Shown here one piece after another: positions 43,065 to 53,296 of a DNA stretch of 64,000 bases (its first letter is position 1; each line of letters starts with the position of its first letter). Source of the stretch: an uncultured Acetatifactor sp. Its GTDB lineage: Bacteria > Bacillota > Clostridia > Lachnospirales > Lachnospiraceae. A program made the position numbers and the translations under genes. The stretch lies in NCBI GenBank assembly GCA_910578185.1, contig CAJTPN010000004.1:133483-197482 (forward strand), read 5' to 3'. The notes beneath the pieces are model-generated. The model had not been told where the DNA came from and did not search any database. It saw only the letters and a program-made list of their open reading frames with translations.

Positions 43065-46000
43065 TTACTTAGAACCAAATTCCTCCAAATGGAAAGAATA
43101 TAAGATTTGTTCCTTTACCGGCATTCCCATTAACTTACTGATTGCTTCCTGATAATAATCCATCTGGGTCTCATACCGATTCCAAAGCTCTTCCATGGCT
43201 GCCACCGAATCCGTCTTGTAATCCAAGAGTACCAGCGCATCTCCCTCCACAAAAAACACATCAATGATTCCCTGAATCAGAACCGTTTCCTCCTCAGGAA
43301 AATCCCGCTTCAGCCTGCGGGCATCAATGCCCAGGACAAATGGCTGTTCCCGATATAGTTGATTATTTTGCTGTGCTTTCCACATACGCCGTGCCAGTCC
43401 GGAGTTCAAAAATTTCACAATCCGCCTCTCCCGCACCGCCTGACAGTATTCCTCGCTGAGCCGTCCGCTCTCCACTTCTCCCCGCAGGAAGTCATGAACA
43501 CCTGCGGCCAAAGCATCCCCGGACAGTGTCATCAACGACTCAAAATCCAATAATTCCATCACCCTGTGATACGCGTTTCCTCTGACGGTGCCGCTGACTT
43601 TTTCCTCTTCCCTGCGAAACATGGGAATAAAGGGTTGTATCTCCCTTTCCTCAAAGAGATGGTAGGCTTCTTCATCCTTATCCGCCATAGCTGCAATTTT
43701 CAGTTCGGATACGGTTGTTTTTGTATACAATCCAGCAAGCGCCGCATAGGGATAAGCCGCATTCAGCCTCTTTACCAATGCGGTGTACGCCTTTTCCAAA
43801 TGCGCTGCGTCCGCTGCCAGGTCATTTGCTTTCTCATCCCCGCACATTCTGTCGGGAACACCTGTCCCCTCCTGCTCCAACATTTCCCGTTTCCGCATCA
43901 GCTGCAGCTGCTCCGTAATCTCACCGCTGATTCGTTCCGTCTGCTCCACCACGGTTACTTTGACGCCTGCGCCGGGCAAAACAGGTAACAGAAACTCCAA
44001 AAAACTACCCGCCTCCATAAACTCCAGGTAACTTAATCTCCCTCTCCCCAAATCTTGCATCTGGACACATTGTTCCCAACGCTCCGCAGCTTTTTCCATA
44101 ACTCCCGTGAGTATCAATTTCTCCCTGGCACGGGTCATCGCCACATAGAGCACGCGAAGCTCTTCGGACAGGCTTTCTTCCCGAAGCTTTCTCGAAAGCA
44201 CCACACGTCGAAGCGTCTTATTGCGAATACGTCTTTCCGGATCCACATAATCCACGGCAAGTCCAAGTTTCATATCCAGAAGCAGCGACTGGTTCACGTC
44301 CTGCATATTAAATCGCTTATTTAACCCTGCCACAAAGGTAATGGGAAACTCAAGTCCTTTACTTTTGTGAATACTCATAATGCGCACCACATCCGCATTT
44401 TCATCCAAAAGCCCGGCCTCTCCGTAATCCACGTCATACTTTTCCAGCTGCTCCATGTAACGAATAAAATGAAACAACCCAAAATAGCTTGTCTTTTCAA
44501 AGTCGGAAGCTTTGGTCAGCAACATCTCCACATTTGCTCTGCGTTTGCTTCCCGCAGGAAGTGCTGTCACATAATCCAGATAGCCAAAATCCTCCACCAG
44601 CCTGGTCAGAAGTTCCCTGACAGGAAGGTAAACCGTATCATTTCGATACTCCCCAATCCTTTTCAAAAAGACTGACGCTCTGTCCCTCAAGTCTATTTCA
44701 TTCGTTTGGATCTGTCCGTAATCCCTCTCCTCCGCCTTCTCTGCAACCGATTCCCTCCATCCCTCCATCGTTTGACTAACTGTGTCCGAATCACCTGGCT
44801 TCTCGGGCTCTTCTGACTCTCCGGTTCCTTGAAATGATTCCTGGCGCTTTCCCGGTTCCTTCGTTCCTTGACCAGATTCACCGGAATCCGATGCAGCCGT
44901 CCACTCATGCCCTTCCACAAAGCCCTTTAGCGCCTCATACAGGCTGCACTCCCTTGCACAGCTTCGGATCTTCGCTATCTCTTCCTCTGTAAAACCGCCA
45001 AACATAGACCGCATAACGCCAAAGAGAGGAATATCCTGGGAAGGATTGTCCAGCACTCGTAACAGTTGCAGCAATTCCTGTACTTCCGTAGCCGCAAAGT
45101 AGCCTGTCTTTGAGGTAATATACACTGGAATGCCTTCTCTCTCCAAAACCGTCCGAAACTCCTCATCCCATCCGCTGTTTGTCCTCAGTAATATTACCAT
45201 ATCACTGTACCTGGCCGCCCGCATTTGACCGCTTTCCTTGTCGAACACCTCAATACCTTCCCGCAGTTCCTTGATCTTCCGGGCGATAACCAGAGCCTCC
45301 GCCTCCTTGGCTCCTGTTTCCTCCTGCTTTTCCGGCTTCTCAATCAGCAACATTTCCGTACCGCAATCACCATTCTCCGGATACATTGCTCCTGGGTACA
45401 ACGCTGCCCGATCATCATAGACAATCCCTCCCACCGCCTTGCTCATCAGTCTGCCAAACACATGATTAACAGCTTCCACCACACATTCCCTGCTCCGGAA
45501 ATTCTTAGACAGGTCAATCCTGCGGCACTCTTTCCCTTCCTCCCGGTAAGAATCATATTTCTTCATAAAAAGTTCCGGCATTGCAAGACGAAATTTATAA
45601 ATGCTCTGTTTCACGTCTCCCACCATAAAACGATTATAATGCCCGTCTTCCTCACCGGAAACCGCCTTTAAAAGATACTCCTGCACCAGATTGCTGTCCT
45701 GATACTCATCAATCAAAATTTCCGCAAAGTGTTCACGATATTCTATGGCAACAGGACTTGGCACCACCTGTGCACTTTCCTGTACCGGACCATTCTCTGA
45801 CTCCGATATCACATCTTCCCTCTTAAGCAGAATGTTCAATGCGTGGTGTTCCATATCGGAGAAATCAATCACTTTTTTCTCCTGCTTTTTCTCCTGCATC
45901 CTCCTGTCAAATTCCAGCACCAGATTGATCAATACCTCCACAGGTTTGCGGCATGCCGCCCCCTGCCTTGCCGCAAGCGTCAGCGGCGTGGCAAAAAAAG

Positions 46001-46943
46001 TCTCTTCCAGTTTCCGCAAAGTCTCCTTTACCTCCGCCCGCAAAGCCTTGGCCAATTCCCTCTTTATATCGGACACACTTTCGTCCTTCTTGGAGGGCAG
46101 CCTTCCAAAAGTCACTCCCGGCAGTCTCACTCCAAACTCTTCCAGGGACATGCAGCCCAACAGCCCTCTGACCTGTTCCAGCTCACAATCTACCGTTTCT
46201 CCGTACATATAGGGGCCATCCGACATTTCACAGATCCCACGCACATGCTCCAGCTTCTCCGCACAGCCAGCGATCATCCCCTTTAAATGCAAAACAAGAT
46301 ATTCCGCATAATCACTGCCGCATATTTCCTCAACCGTCTCGGCGCCATAATCCCCCTTACGTGCCTCCAGCCAGCGATCAGGCCAGGGAAAGCTTGCGGC
46401 ATACCTGGAAAGATTCAAAATATGCTGTTCCAATACATTCTCGCGGCCTCCCGGGCAAAAATATTCCACACAATAACGGAATTCCTCACTGCCGGAAGCA
46501 TAGGAATCCTCCAGCAGCTCTTTCAGAACCTCCTGCTGCATCAACTTAATTTCGCCTTCGTCGGCAATCCGAAAAGCAGGATCCAGACCGATCTCATTAA
46601 AATGATTTCTCAGCAAAAACAGGCAAAAACTGTCTATAGTAGTAATCTGAGCATTGTGCAAAAGTGTCGCCTGCTTCTGAATATGGGCAGACTCCTGATG
46701 CTCAAACAGCCTCTTCGAAATACCGGCTGCAATGCGCTCTCTCATCTCTGCCGCCGCTGCATTGGTAAAGGTCACAACCAATAAACGGTCAATGTCCACC
46801 GGATTCTGCTCATCGCAGACCATCTGTATGATACGCTCTGCCAAAACCGCTGTCTTGCCGCTTCCCGCCGCAGCCGATACCAATATATTACAGCCATGCA
46901 GGCTGATTGCCTTTTGTTGATCCGGTGTGAATGTAACTGCCAT
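43065..46943 (-). CDS. addA: AddA helicase-nuclease subunit
   Basis: A 1292-aa UvrD-like helicase plus RecB-type nuclease. Walker A is SAAAGSGKTAVLAERI near residue 25-40; Walker B region is EILIDEYQDSN; later helicase motifs include IMSIHKSKGLEFP and VAMTRARE. The C-terminal nuclease has IIDVFFVEGDALVLLDYKTD. With AddB it resects double-strand breaks to Chi for RecA loading. The start was set at the ATG following AGGAGTGGTT rather than the GTG two codons earlier. A Glu/Ser/Gly-rich low-complexity insert (about 680-750) lies between helicase blocks. It is separated from addB by an ABC exporter gene. Confidence 0.95.
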   Translation of the reverse strand: MAVTFTPDQQKAISLHGCNILVSAAAGSGKTAVLAERIIQMVCDEQNPVDIDRLLVVTFTNAAAAEMRERIAAGISKRLFEHQESAHIQKQATLLHNAQITTIDSFCLFLLRNHFNEIGLDPAFRIADEGEIKLMQQEVLKELLEDSYASGSEEFRYCVEYFCPGGRENVLEQHILNLSRYAASFPWPDRWLEARKGDYGAETVEEICGSDYAEYLVLHLKGMIAGCAEKLEHVRGICEMSDGPYMYGETVDCELEQVRGLLGCMSLEEFGVRLPGVTFGRLPSKKDESVSDIKRELAKALRAEVKETLRKLEETFFATPLTLAARQGAACRKPVEVLINLVLEFDRRMQEKKQEKKVIDFSDMEHHALNILLKREDVISESENGPVQESAQVVPSPVAIEYREHFAEILIDEYQDSNLVQEYLLKAVSGEEDGHYNRFMVGDVKQSIYKFRLAMPELFMKKYDSYREEGKECRRIDLSKNFRSRECVVEAVNHVFGRLMSKAVGGIVYDDRAALYPGAMYPENGDCGTEMLLIEKPEKQEETGAKEAEALVIARKIKELREGIEVFDKESGQMRAARYSDMVILLRTNSGWDEEFRTVLEREGIPVYITSKTGYFAATEVQELLQLLRVLDNPSQDIPLFGVMRSMFGGFTEEEIAKIRSCARECSLYEALKGFVEGHEWTAASDSGESGQGTKEPGKRQESFQGTGESEEPEKPGDSDTVSQTMEGWRESVAEKAEERDYGQIQTNEIDLRDRASVFLKRIGEYRNDTVYLPVRELLTRLVEDFGYLDYVTALPAGSKRRANVEMLLTKASDFEKTSYFGLFHFIRYMEQLEKYDVDYGEAGLLDENADVVRIMSIHKSKGLEFPITFVAGLNKRFNMQDVNQSLLLDMKLGLAVDYVDPERRIRNKTLRRVVLSRKLREESLSEELRVLYVAMTRAREKLILTGVMEKAAERWEQCVQMQDLGRGRLSYLEFMEAGSFLEFLLPVLPGAGVKVTVVEQTERISGEITEQLQLMRKREMLEQEGTGVPDRMCGDEKANDLAADAAHLEKAYTALVKRLNAAYPYAALAGLYTKTTVSELKIAAMADKDEEAYHLFEEREIQPFIPMFRREEEKVSGTVRGNAYHRVMELLDFESLMTLSGDALAAGVHDFLRGEVESGRLSEEYCQAVRERRIVKFLNSGLARRMWKAQQNNQLYREQPFVLGIDARRLKRDFPEEETVLIQGIIDVFFVEGDALVLLDYKTDSVAAMEELWNRYETQMDYYQEAISKLMGMPVKEQILYSFHLEEFGSK

Positions 46944-47012
46944 AACCACTCCTATTATCGTTTGTATTTTCCGTTCTTTCCCCTACAATCAAGCCTTCTT
47001 TCAGGCTCCTTT

Positions 47013-48791
47013 TTACTTTAACTCATTTGCCGTCATGTAGAAGTGATAGTAAATGCCTTTCCTGGAAAGCAGCTGATCATGGTTGCCTTCTTCCATGATC
47101 CCTTCCTCAGTCAGGACTAATATTCTATCGGAGTTGCGTATACTCGAAAGCCTGTGGGCAATGGTAACTGTGGTCCTTCCCTTTGCCAGCTCCTGCAAAG
47201 ATTTTGCCACCTGAAATTCACTTTCATTGTCCAGTGCCGACGTGGCTTCGTCCAATATCAAAATGGGCGGATTTTTCAGAAATACTCTGGCAATGCTGAT
47301 CCTCTGCTTCTGCCCTCCTGACAGCTTCACTCCCCGTTCTCCCACATAAGTATCATAACCGTCTTTCAGACCCTGAATAAATTCATGCGCTCCCGCTCTT
47401 TTGGCGGCCTCCATTACCTCTTCTCTCGTAGCGCCTTCCCTGCCATATGCAATATTTTCATAAACCGTACCGGAAAACAAATACACATCCTGCTGCACCA
47501 TGCCGATATTTCGCCTTAAACTTCTCAGTGTGTAATGACGAATATTGTTTCCGTCCAAGATAATTTCACCCTCATCTATGTTATAAAAGCGCGGTATCAG
47601 ATTACACAATGTAGTCTTGCCCCCGCCGGAAGGCCCCACAATGGCTATCTTCTCCCCTGCATGAATTTCCAGATTCAAGTTGCGGAATACCGTGTTGTGA
47701 TCATCAGGATAGGCAAAACTTACATTCTTCAACACAATATCTCCCTTCACATCCCTGCAGGGTACCGCATCCGGTTCATCAAATATTTCTATCTCACTGT
47801 CCATGATCTCCACAAAGCGTTCAATTCCTGTCATTCCCCTCTGAAATTGCTCCGCAAATTCTATAATCCTCCGTATTGTGGCGATCAATGTGGACACATA
47901 CATCACATAGGCAACCAGATCCCCCGGCAATATCATCCCCTTCAGCATAAAAATCCCGCCGGCCACGATTACCACCAGATACATCAGTCCGTCAAAAGCT
48001 CTGGTGGTGGTCTGAAACGCTGCCATATACCGATAGGTTTCTTTCTTTATCAGGAAGAAATTGCCGTTGTCCTCCTCAAACTTCTCTTTCTCCTTCTCCT
48101 CATTGGTAAAAGCCTTAACCACCTTCTGTCCCAACAGACTGTCTTCGATCCTGGCGTTTAATTCCCCAATCTGTACCCTCTGTTGCCGAAACGCAGCCCG
48201 CAGGCGAAGGTTGATGCGAACGCAGACAACCACCATCACCGGAACCACCAAAAACAGGAGCAATGTGAGCCACACACTGATCCCCGACAAAATCACAAAG
48301 GAAAACACCGCCTTGATTCCAGCGATAAAAAATTCCTCGGGACAGTGATGGGAAAATTCCGTCACATCAAACAAATCGTTGGTGATACGCCCCATGATCT
48401 GCCCTACCTTCGTATTACTGTAATAGGTATCTGACAAGCTCTGCAAATGTCCGTAAGCGTCCCTTCGCATATCCGTCTCAATTTTGGTTCCCATCACATG
48501 ACCGGTATATGCCATATAAAAATTCGCCATGCCGTCCATAATGCGCAAGACCAGATACAACACGCCTATTCGCAGTATGATTTCCACACTGAGGGCTTCC
48601 AGGTTGCTAATGCCCATATTGGTAATATAGCGTATCATCATGGGCAGAATCATTTCACATACCGTCGTCAACCCGGCACACAACAAATCAATAACCACTA
48701 TCTTCCAATACTTTTTGTAATATGGAAGAAACCTTTTCAACAACTCGCCCGCACTGTATTTTGATGCGGAATCCGTCTTTTTACTCATCAT
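47013..48791 (-). CDS. ABC exporter, fused permease and ATPase
   Basis: A 592-aa half-transporter. Six helices (about 25-320) of the ABC_membrane type are followed by a nucleotide-binding domain with Walker A GPSGGGKTT, Q-loop QQDVYLF, signature LSGGQKQR, Walker B ILILDEAT and H-loop AHR. It should dimerise for drug, lipid or peptide export; the substrate is unknown. The start codon overlaps the stop of a 35-aa ORF (TAATG), suggesting translational coupling; a second ATG follows directly. The gene sits between addB and addA, in the same direction, 69 bp before addA. Confidence 0.93.
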   Translation of the reverse strand: MMSKKTDSASKYSAGELLKRFLPYYKKYWKIVVIDLLCAGLTTVCEMILPMMIRYITNMGISNLEALSVEIILRIGVLYLVLRIMDGMANFYMAYTGHVMGTKIETDMRRDAYGHLQSLSDTYYSNTKVGQIMGRITNDLFDVTEFSHHCPEEFFIAGIKAVFSFVILSGISVWLTLLLFLVVPVMVVVCVRINLRLRAAFRQQRVQIGELNARIEDSLLGQKVVKAFTNEEKEKEKFEEDNGNFFLIKKETYRYMAAFQTTTRAFDGLMYLVVIVAGGIFMLKGMILPGDLVAYVMYVSTLIATIRRIIEFAEQFQRGMTGIERFVEIMDSEIEIFDEPDAVPCRDVKGDIVLKNVSFAYPDDHNTVFRNLNLEIHAGEKIAIVGPSGGGKTTLCNLIPRFYNIDEGEIILDGNNIRHYTLRSLRRNIGMVQQDVYLFSGTVYENIAYGREGATREEVMEAAKRAGAHEFIQGLKDGYDTYVGERGVKLSGGQKQRISIARVFLKNPPILILDEATSALDNESEFQVAKSLQELAKGRTTVTIAHRLSSIRNSDRILVLTEEGIMEEGNHDQLLSRKGIYYHFYMTANELK

Positions 48792-48898
48792 TATGCTCCT
48801 TTTTTCTGTATTCCAGCTCCGATTTCTGCAGCTGAATTTCCTCCCTGGCGCATTCGCTTCGAAAACTGTTTTTTACTATCCAATTCCGTTTTCTGCAT
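48791..48898 (-). CDS. Possible 35-aa small protein coupled to the ABC exporter
   Basis: ATG at 48896-48898 is preceded by GGAGGGGAGCC, one of the best ribosome binding sites in the window, formed right after the addB stop. The ORF (MQKTELDSKKQFSKRMRQGG...KKGA) is basic, without a membrane segment, and ends with TAA overlapping the exporter's ATG. No homology is recognised. It may be a real small protein, or simply a translated leader that couples exporter translation to addB. Confidence 0.45.
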   Translation of the reverse strand: MQKTELDSKKQFSKRMRQGGNSAAEIGAGIQKKGA

Positions 48899-48911
48899 TT
48901 TGGCTCCCCTC

Positions 48912-51900
48912 CTACTCTTGCATCAGCTTCAGGAGTTCCTCCCGGCCCGGATCGGCAAGCTTACGCTTGCTGCAGCCCGGCATAGCAGACTCAAAACCGC
49001 AGACCCCCTTATAAACACAGTAAGTACACGCCTCCTCACTGCCTTTCTCATATGGATTCAACGAAATAGTTCCCTCCAAAATCTCCCGGCCAATCCTGAC
49101 AATCTTACGGCTCACATAATTGGATACCGTCTTCAGCTCTTCCCCGCTTAACACAGAAGATCGGGCGGATAAACTACCATCCTTTTTCCATTCCACCGGT
49201 ATCACATCCGATTTACCCTCCGGGTTCTGATCTAACAGTGCCACGATCCCCGGTTCCGCATTCACGATCCCGCCCATCCGAAGCTGCCGGCCTATCTCCT
49301 GGTCAATTTGCTCTGGTGTCAGTTCCACAGGCGTTTCCACCGCGGGATCATCAATGTGATAATACAACAGAGCCGCAGGTACCACTTCTTTCCCTGGATG
49401 TTTCTTTTCCTCCAGCTCCATAGCTGCATTCATATATACCACAAGCTGTAACTGCAGGCCATAGTACAATGCGGCCAAGTCAAATTTTCTGTGCCCGGAC
49501 TTGTAGTCGATCACTTTCACATAGACACACGCTTCATCCTCCGAAACATCAATCCTATCGATCCGTCCCTGCAAATGCATTTTTTCTTCTTCCGACAGCG
49601 ACACATGGACACTGTCCAAATCATCCGCGTGATGGAAAGATAATTCAAACGCTTCCGGCACAAAACTGCCCTTTCGCAACTGTTTCTGCAAGGTCAGTAC
49701 CGTTCTCACCAGAATACGCCCCATCCTGGTGACGGCATACTCGTTCCTGGCACTGCTGTAGAGCACTGTATTGCCATATTCCGCCGCATAATGCTCCAAT
49801 GCCTCTAAAACCGCCCTGTGCGCAAAATCTTGAGGAAAGTCAAACCAAGTGTAACCGGCATCCGCCAGTTTCCCGGCAAACTGCTCCAAAACTGCGTGAT
49901 ACACATTACCCATATCCACATTTTCAAAGGTAAATTCCCCCCGCTCTTTGAGCAAAAGTCCGTACTGTAAGAAATGACGGTACGCACATGCAGCATAGGT
50001 CTCAAGTCTTGTGACGCTGTTCTCCAGACGCACACCATACAATGCCCTTGCCACCGCCGCAGATAATCCGTTCTCCTCATATCGCCTGAAAGCGGCGTCC
50101 GTAAGAAAGCTGCGCAGTTCTTTTAATTCCTTTTCCCCATAGACATGATAGATGCAGAAAAATTCCTGCTCCCCCTCCCGTGACAGCACCCCTTCCACAT
50201 ATTCTCTCAGTCCTTCCGCCAGGCGCCCTGCCCCCTGTCGCCTGGTAACAATCTGTTCCAACGGACTTCGCAGCTGTGGATATTGTATTGTCACGGCAGG
50301 AAACAGCATTTTTACCACATCCACCAAATATGCCGGACGTATGGACTTCCCCGCGCTGTTTACCTTAGAATAGGATAAATACAGTCTATGGGAGGGCTTT
50401 GTCATATTAAGATACAGGTAAAACCGCTGTATATACATCTGCTGCCTGGGACTAGGCGCCAGTTCAAGCTCCGATTCCCGCAGAAATTCCCTGTCCATAT
50501 CCGATATAATACCGCCTTTGGAAGCAGCTTTAGGTATGTTTCCGTCATTTACGCCCAGAAAAAACAGTGCTTTCACCTGTTTCAGCCTGGTGCGCTCCAT
50601 GTCTCCCGCCAACACCCTGTCCACGTTCTGCGGAATCGCCCCAACCTCAATTTCTTGAAATCCGGCTTCCAATATCTCCGCAAACTCTTCCAGGGAAATT
50701 GTTTCCTCTCCCAACAGCGCATATACCTGATCCAGAAGCTCCATTACCAACCGATAAATCTGCGCATATTCTCTTGCGCGGGTAGCTTCTCCCTCCTGTT
50801 CAAACCGTGCCTCAAATGCGGCAAGTTTCACCTGCACCCGATTATGTACCAGAAAATCATACAGCCCGTTAACAAAATTTTTGACCGGTTCTTCTCTGTG
50901 CATATGCAGCATTTCCACTTGCCCCATCAGACGCTCCCGCAAAACGTTCAATTCTGAAAGCGCCTCCTCGTCCTCTCCCATCTCTGCCGTTTTGCGGGTA
51001 AACAGACGGCTGTAGCTGCGATACCCCTTTAAGCCTGTCTCCAGACAATAATTCTCCAGCCTGTCCACTTCCTCCCAAGTCAAATCCGCCAGTCCGCTTC
51101 TCAAATAATGAAATACCGCTTCATAGGAAAAGTCCTTTGCATACAACTCCAATGCGCTCTTAATATACTCTATCATCGGATTCAATACAATTCCTCGGGT
51201 TCTGTCCAAAAAGCATGGAATCTCCATCTTGGCAAATTCTGTTTCCACATAGGGCGCATATCCCGCCAAATCTCCCATGATCACCGCAATGTCCCGAAAA
51301 GCATATCCTTCCTGACGAACTAACCTGCATATCTCAAGCCCTGTCTGATGTACTTCATCCCTTGGGGTGACAGTCTCAAATATCCGTATTTCCTGCTGTT
51401 CCTCTACATACGGCTCCATGCGATAGCGAAACAGATTCCTCTCCAAATGTCTAAGGGCAGGCGCGTCTTGAAATCTGCTTCCCCTGCCCTCCGTTTCCAT
51501 CCGCACAAACACATCCTGTTTCCGCTCCACCCCTGCCGTCTTTGCCAGTCTGCCCAAATCTGCCACGGTTTTCTTGCTAAGATAAAATAACTTCTGTTCG
51601 CCGTCCAATTCATAAGGATTCTCACCCTCGCCAAGTGTCAGCGTAACAATAACCTCCCCGCAAAGGCACATAAGTTCTCCGATGACCCTGTTCTGAATTG
51701 GCGTAAAACCGGTAAAACCATCGAAAACAACCACACTTTCCGGCAGAATTTTTGATTTATGTAAAGAACGGCGCAGCACATCCAGCGTCTCTTCTGTAGT
51801 TATAAAATTTCCATGAATATATTCCAAAAAACCCTTATATAAAATTTCCAAATCTTTCAGCTTCTGTACCAATGCACCGCGCTTCCTGGCAAACATGATC

Positions 51901-52325
51901 AGCTTTTCCACATCCTCCACACCGATACCATACTGCATAAACTCGGATATGGCGCTCTTTACTTCATGAATATATCCCTGCCTGTGGAGAAAACCTCCCA
52001 ATGTGGGCAGTTGCTCTTTCAGTGCCGCCGCCACCCTCTGCAGCACAAGGCTCTTTCCCGTATCATCCAACACCGGAATCTCCCCACCGCCCACTTCCTC
52101 CAGGATGCGATGTCCCAACCGTCCGAAGCTGAGTACATCGATATTCATGATCCCGCCACGATCATTTAACAGCACCAGATCCTTCTGCGTCTGCATGGTA
52201 AACTGATCTGGGACGATAATCAAAAAATTTCGTTTTGGATTCTCCTTGGCCCGCTGTGTAATCTCTCTATACAGACGCAGGCTTTTGCCCGCCCCGGAGG
52301 GACCAAAGTAAAATTGCAGACCCAT
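48912..52325 (-). CDS. addB: AddB nuclease subunit
   Basis: A 1137-aa protein with the Walker A motif GPSGAGKS at 8-15, helicase-like but partly degenerate domains, and a C-terminal nuclease with VKVIDYKSG. Cysteines in AACAYRHFLQYG and the C-terminal CTYCVYKGVCGF provide the four ligands of the AddB iron-sulfur cluster. Together with AddA it makes the Firmicute equivalent of RecBCD. The start was set at the ATG following AGGAGGATAAAA; the frame continues 45 codons upstream through a hairpin region without homology. The addB-then-addA order is normal, but an ABC exporter lies between. Confidence 0.95.
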   Translation of the reverse strand: MGLQFYFGPSGAGKSLRLYREITQRAKENPKRNFLIIVPDQFTMQTQKDLVLLNDRGGIMNIDVLSFGRLGHRILEEVGGGEIPVLDDTGKSLVLQRVAAALKEQLPTLGGFLHRQGYIHEVKSAISEFMQYGIGVEDVEKLIMFARKRGALVQKLKDLEILYKGFLEYIHGNFITTEETLDVLRRSLHKSKILPESVVVFDGFTGFTPIQNRVIGELMCLCGEVIVTLTLGEGENPYELDGEQKLFYLSKKTVADLGRLAKTAGVERKQDVFVRMETEGRGSRFQDAPALRHLERNLFRYRMEPYVEEQQEIRIFETVTPRDEVHQTGLEICRLVRQEGYAFRDIAVIMGDLAGYAPYVETEFAKMEIPCFLDRTRGIVLNPMIEYIKSALELYAKDFSYEAVFHYLRSGLADLTWEEVDRLENYCLETGLKGYRSYSRLFTRKTAEMGEDEEALSELNVLRERLMGQVEMLHMHREEPVKNFVNGLYDFLVHNRVQVKLAAFEARFEQEGEATRAREYAQIYRLVMELLDQVYALLGEETISLEEFAEILEAGFQEIEVGAIPQNVDRVLAGDMERTRLKQVKALFFLGVNDGNIPKAASKGGIISDMDREFLRESELELAPSPRQQMYIQRFYLYLNMTKPSHRLYLSYSKVNSAGKSIRPAYLVDVVKMLFPAVTIQYPQLRSPLEQIVTRRQGAGRLAEGLREYVEGVLSREGEQEFFCIYHVYGEKELKELRSFLTDAAFRRYEENGLSAAVARALYGVRLENSVTRLETYAACAYRHFLQYGLLLKERGEFTFENVDMGNVYHAVLEQFAGKLADAGYTWFDFPQDFAHRAVLEALEHYAAEYGNTVLYSSARNEYAVTRMGRILVRTVLTLQKQLRKGSFVPEAFELSFHHADDLDSVHVSLSEEEKMHLQGRIDRIDVSEDEACVYVKVIDYKSGHRKFDLAALYYGLQLQLVVYMNAAMELEEKKHPGKEVVPAALLYYHIDDPAVETPVELTPEQIDQEIGRQLRMGGIVNAEPGIVALLDQNPEGKSDVIPVEWKKDGSLSARSSVLSGEELKTVSNYVSRKIVRIGREILEGTISLNPYEKGSEEACTYCVYKGVCGFESAMPGCSKRKLADPGREELLKLMQE

Positions 52326-52376
52326 TTTTATCCTCCTATTCCAGTTCCCGCAAGCAGGAACTTGTGCCCCTATTAA

Positions 52377-52416
52377 GGGAGGGTTTTCATCCGCCACTGC
52401 GTCTGAAAACCCTCCC
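52377..52416. other. Perfect 13-bp hairpin ahead of addB
   Basis: GGGAGGGTTTTCA (52377-52389) pairs completely with its complement (52404-52416), 14-nt loop. A smaller AGTTCC/GGAACT hairpin (52343-52362) lies between it and addB. Neither has a U-tract. The rest of 52326-52496 has no gene. Confidence 0.6.
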
Positions 52417-52496
52417 GCTCGCCACACAAAACCATCCCTATGGCACAGGCGGACAATCAACAGATGAAACTGGGGTGTTCCTGGTATCTCTCCTGC

Positions 52497-53201
52497 TTAC
52501 AAGGTTTCTCTTCGTATGAAACGTTCCGTTTCTCCCGTAGTTTGCATCTGCCGATATAGTCTCTCAAAAAAACTCCTGTGCATTTCCAGTTCCTCCAGCC
52601 ACATCTTCCTTGCTGTCTCCGTACCGCAGATTCGACTGCGGGAACTTTCTGTCAATTTCAGCCTTTTCTCACAGATTTCCATAACCTCCGCCGCCGACCG
52701 CTCGCCAATATCATGATACCCCCAAATACACATGCGCATGGCATCACTGCGTTCTATATCATCCGCATCCCGCACACTCAGCTCAAATGCTGTTGCTTCC
52801 GGAGGCAGATCATCCACTCTATCGTGAATCAGCACTGCTTTGCAAATACTTGTCCCCAGGGGTTCCTCAAAGCCTATCCTGTTCAAATACTGCCTGGTTA
52901 TGTATGCACCGATCTTGGGATGACTCCTCAGCTCCTCCAGGCTCCTGCATTCAGGATAACCCACATCATGCAGCAGACATGCCATCATAAGAGGAACCTC
53001 CGGCAGAGATTCCTCCCGGGCAATTCTTTGTCCGATTGCCGCCACCCGAAGAGAATGCTCATATCGGTACAGCATATCATATCTATCCTCTTTCGGCTCC
53101 AGAATGCTTCTCACCAGCTCCAGAGTTTTCACGAGTACATCTCCTCCTGGCTGCTGCTGTTCAATAATTTCCTTTACTCGTTCTGATAAAACAACTTCCA
53201 T
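52497..53201 (-). CDS. HD-domain phosphohydrolase
   Basis: A 234-aa cytoplasmic protein with the metal-binding pattern of the HD superfamily: His49 (RYEHSLRV), His78-Asp79 (CLLHDVGYPE), His126-Asp127 and Asp145/Asp147. The closest type is the COG1418/YedJ-like nucleotidase group. Substrate unknown. It lies 171 bp upstream of addB in the same direction with no clear terminator between, so read-through into the addBA operon is possible. The start is weakly signalled: only AGGAAAAA close to the ATG. Confidence 0.82.
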   Translation of the reverse strand: MEVVLSERVKEIIEQQQPGGDVLVKTLELVRSILEPKEDRYDMLYRYEHSLRVAAIGQRIAREESLPEVPLMMACLLHDVGYPECRSLEELRSHPKIGAYITRQYLNRIGFEEPLGTSICKAVLIHDRVDDLPPEATAFELSVRDADDIERSDAMRMCIWGYHDIGERSAAEVMEICEKRLKLTESSRSRICGTETARKMWLEELEMHRSFFERLYRQMQTTGETERFIRRETL

Positions 53202-53296
53202 TTTTTCCTACGCTCCTTTACATTTGCAGAATAATGATTTCAGCTTTCACACCCTGACTCCCATCCAAATGAAGAATCAAAGAATGTTGTTCCAAC

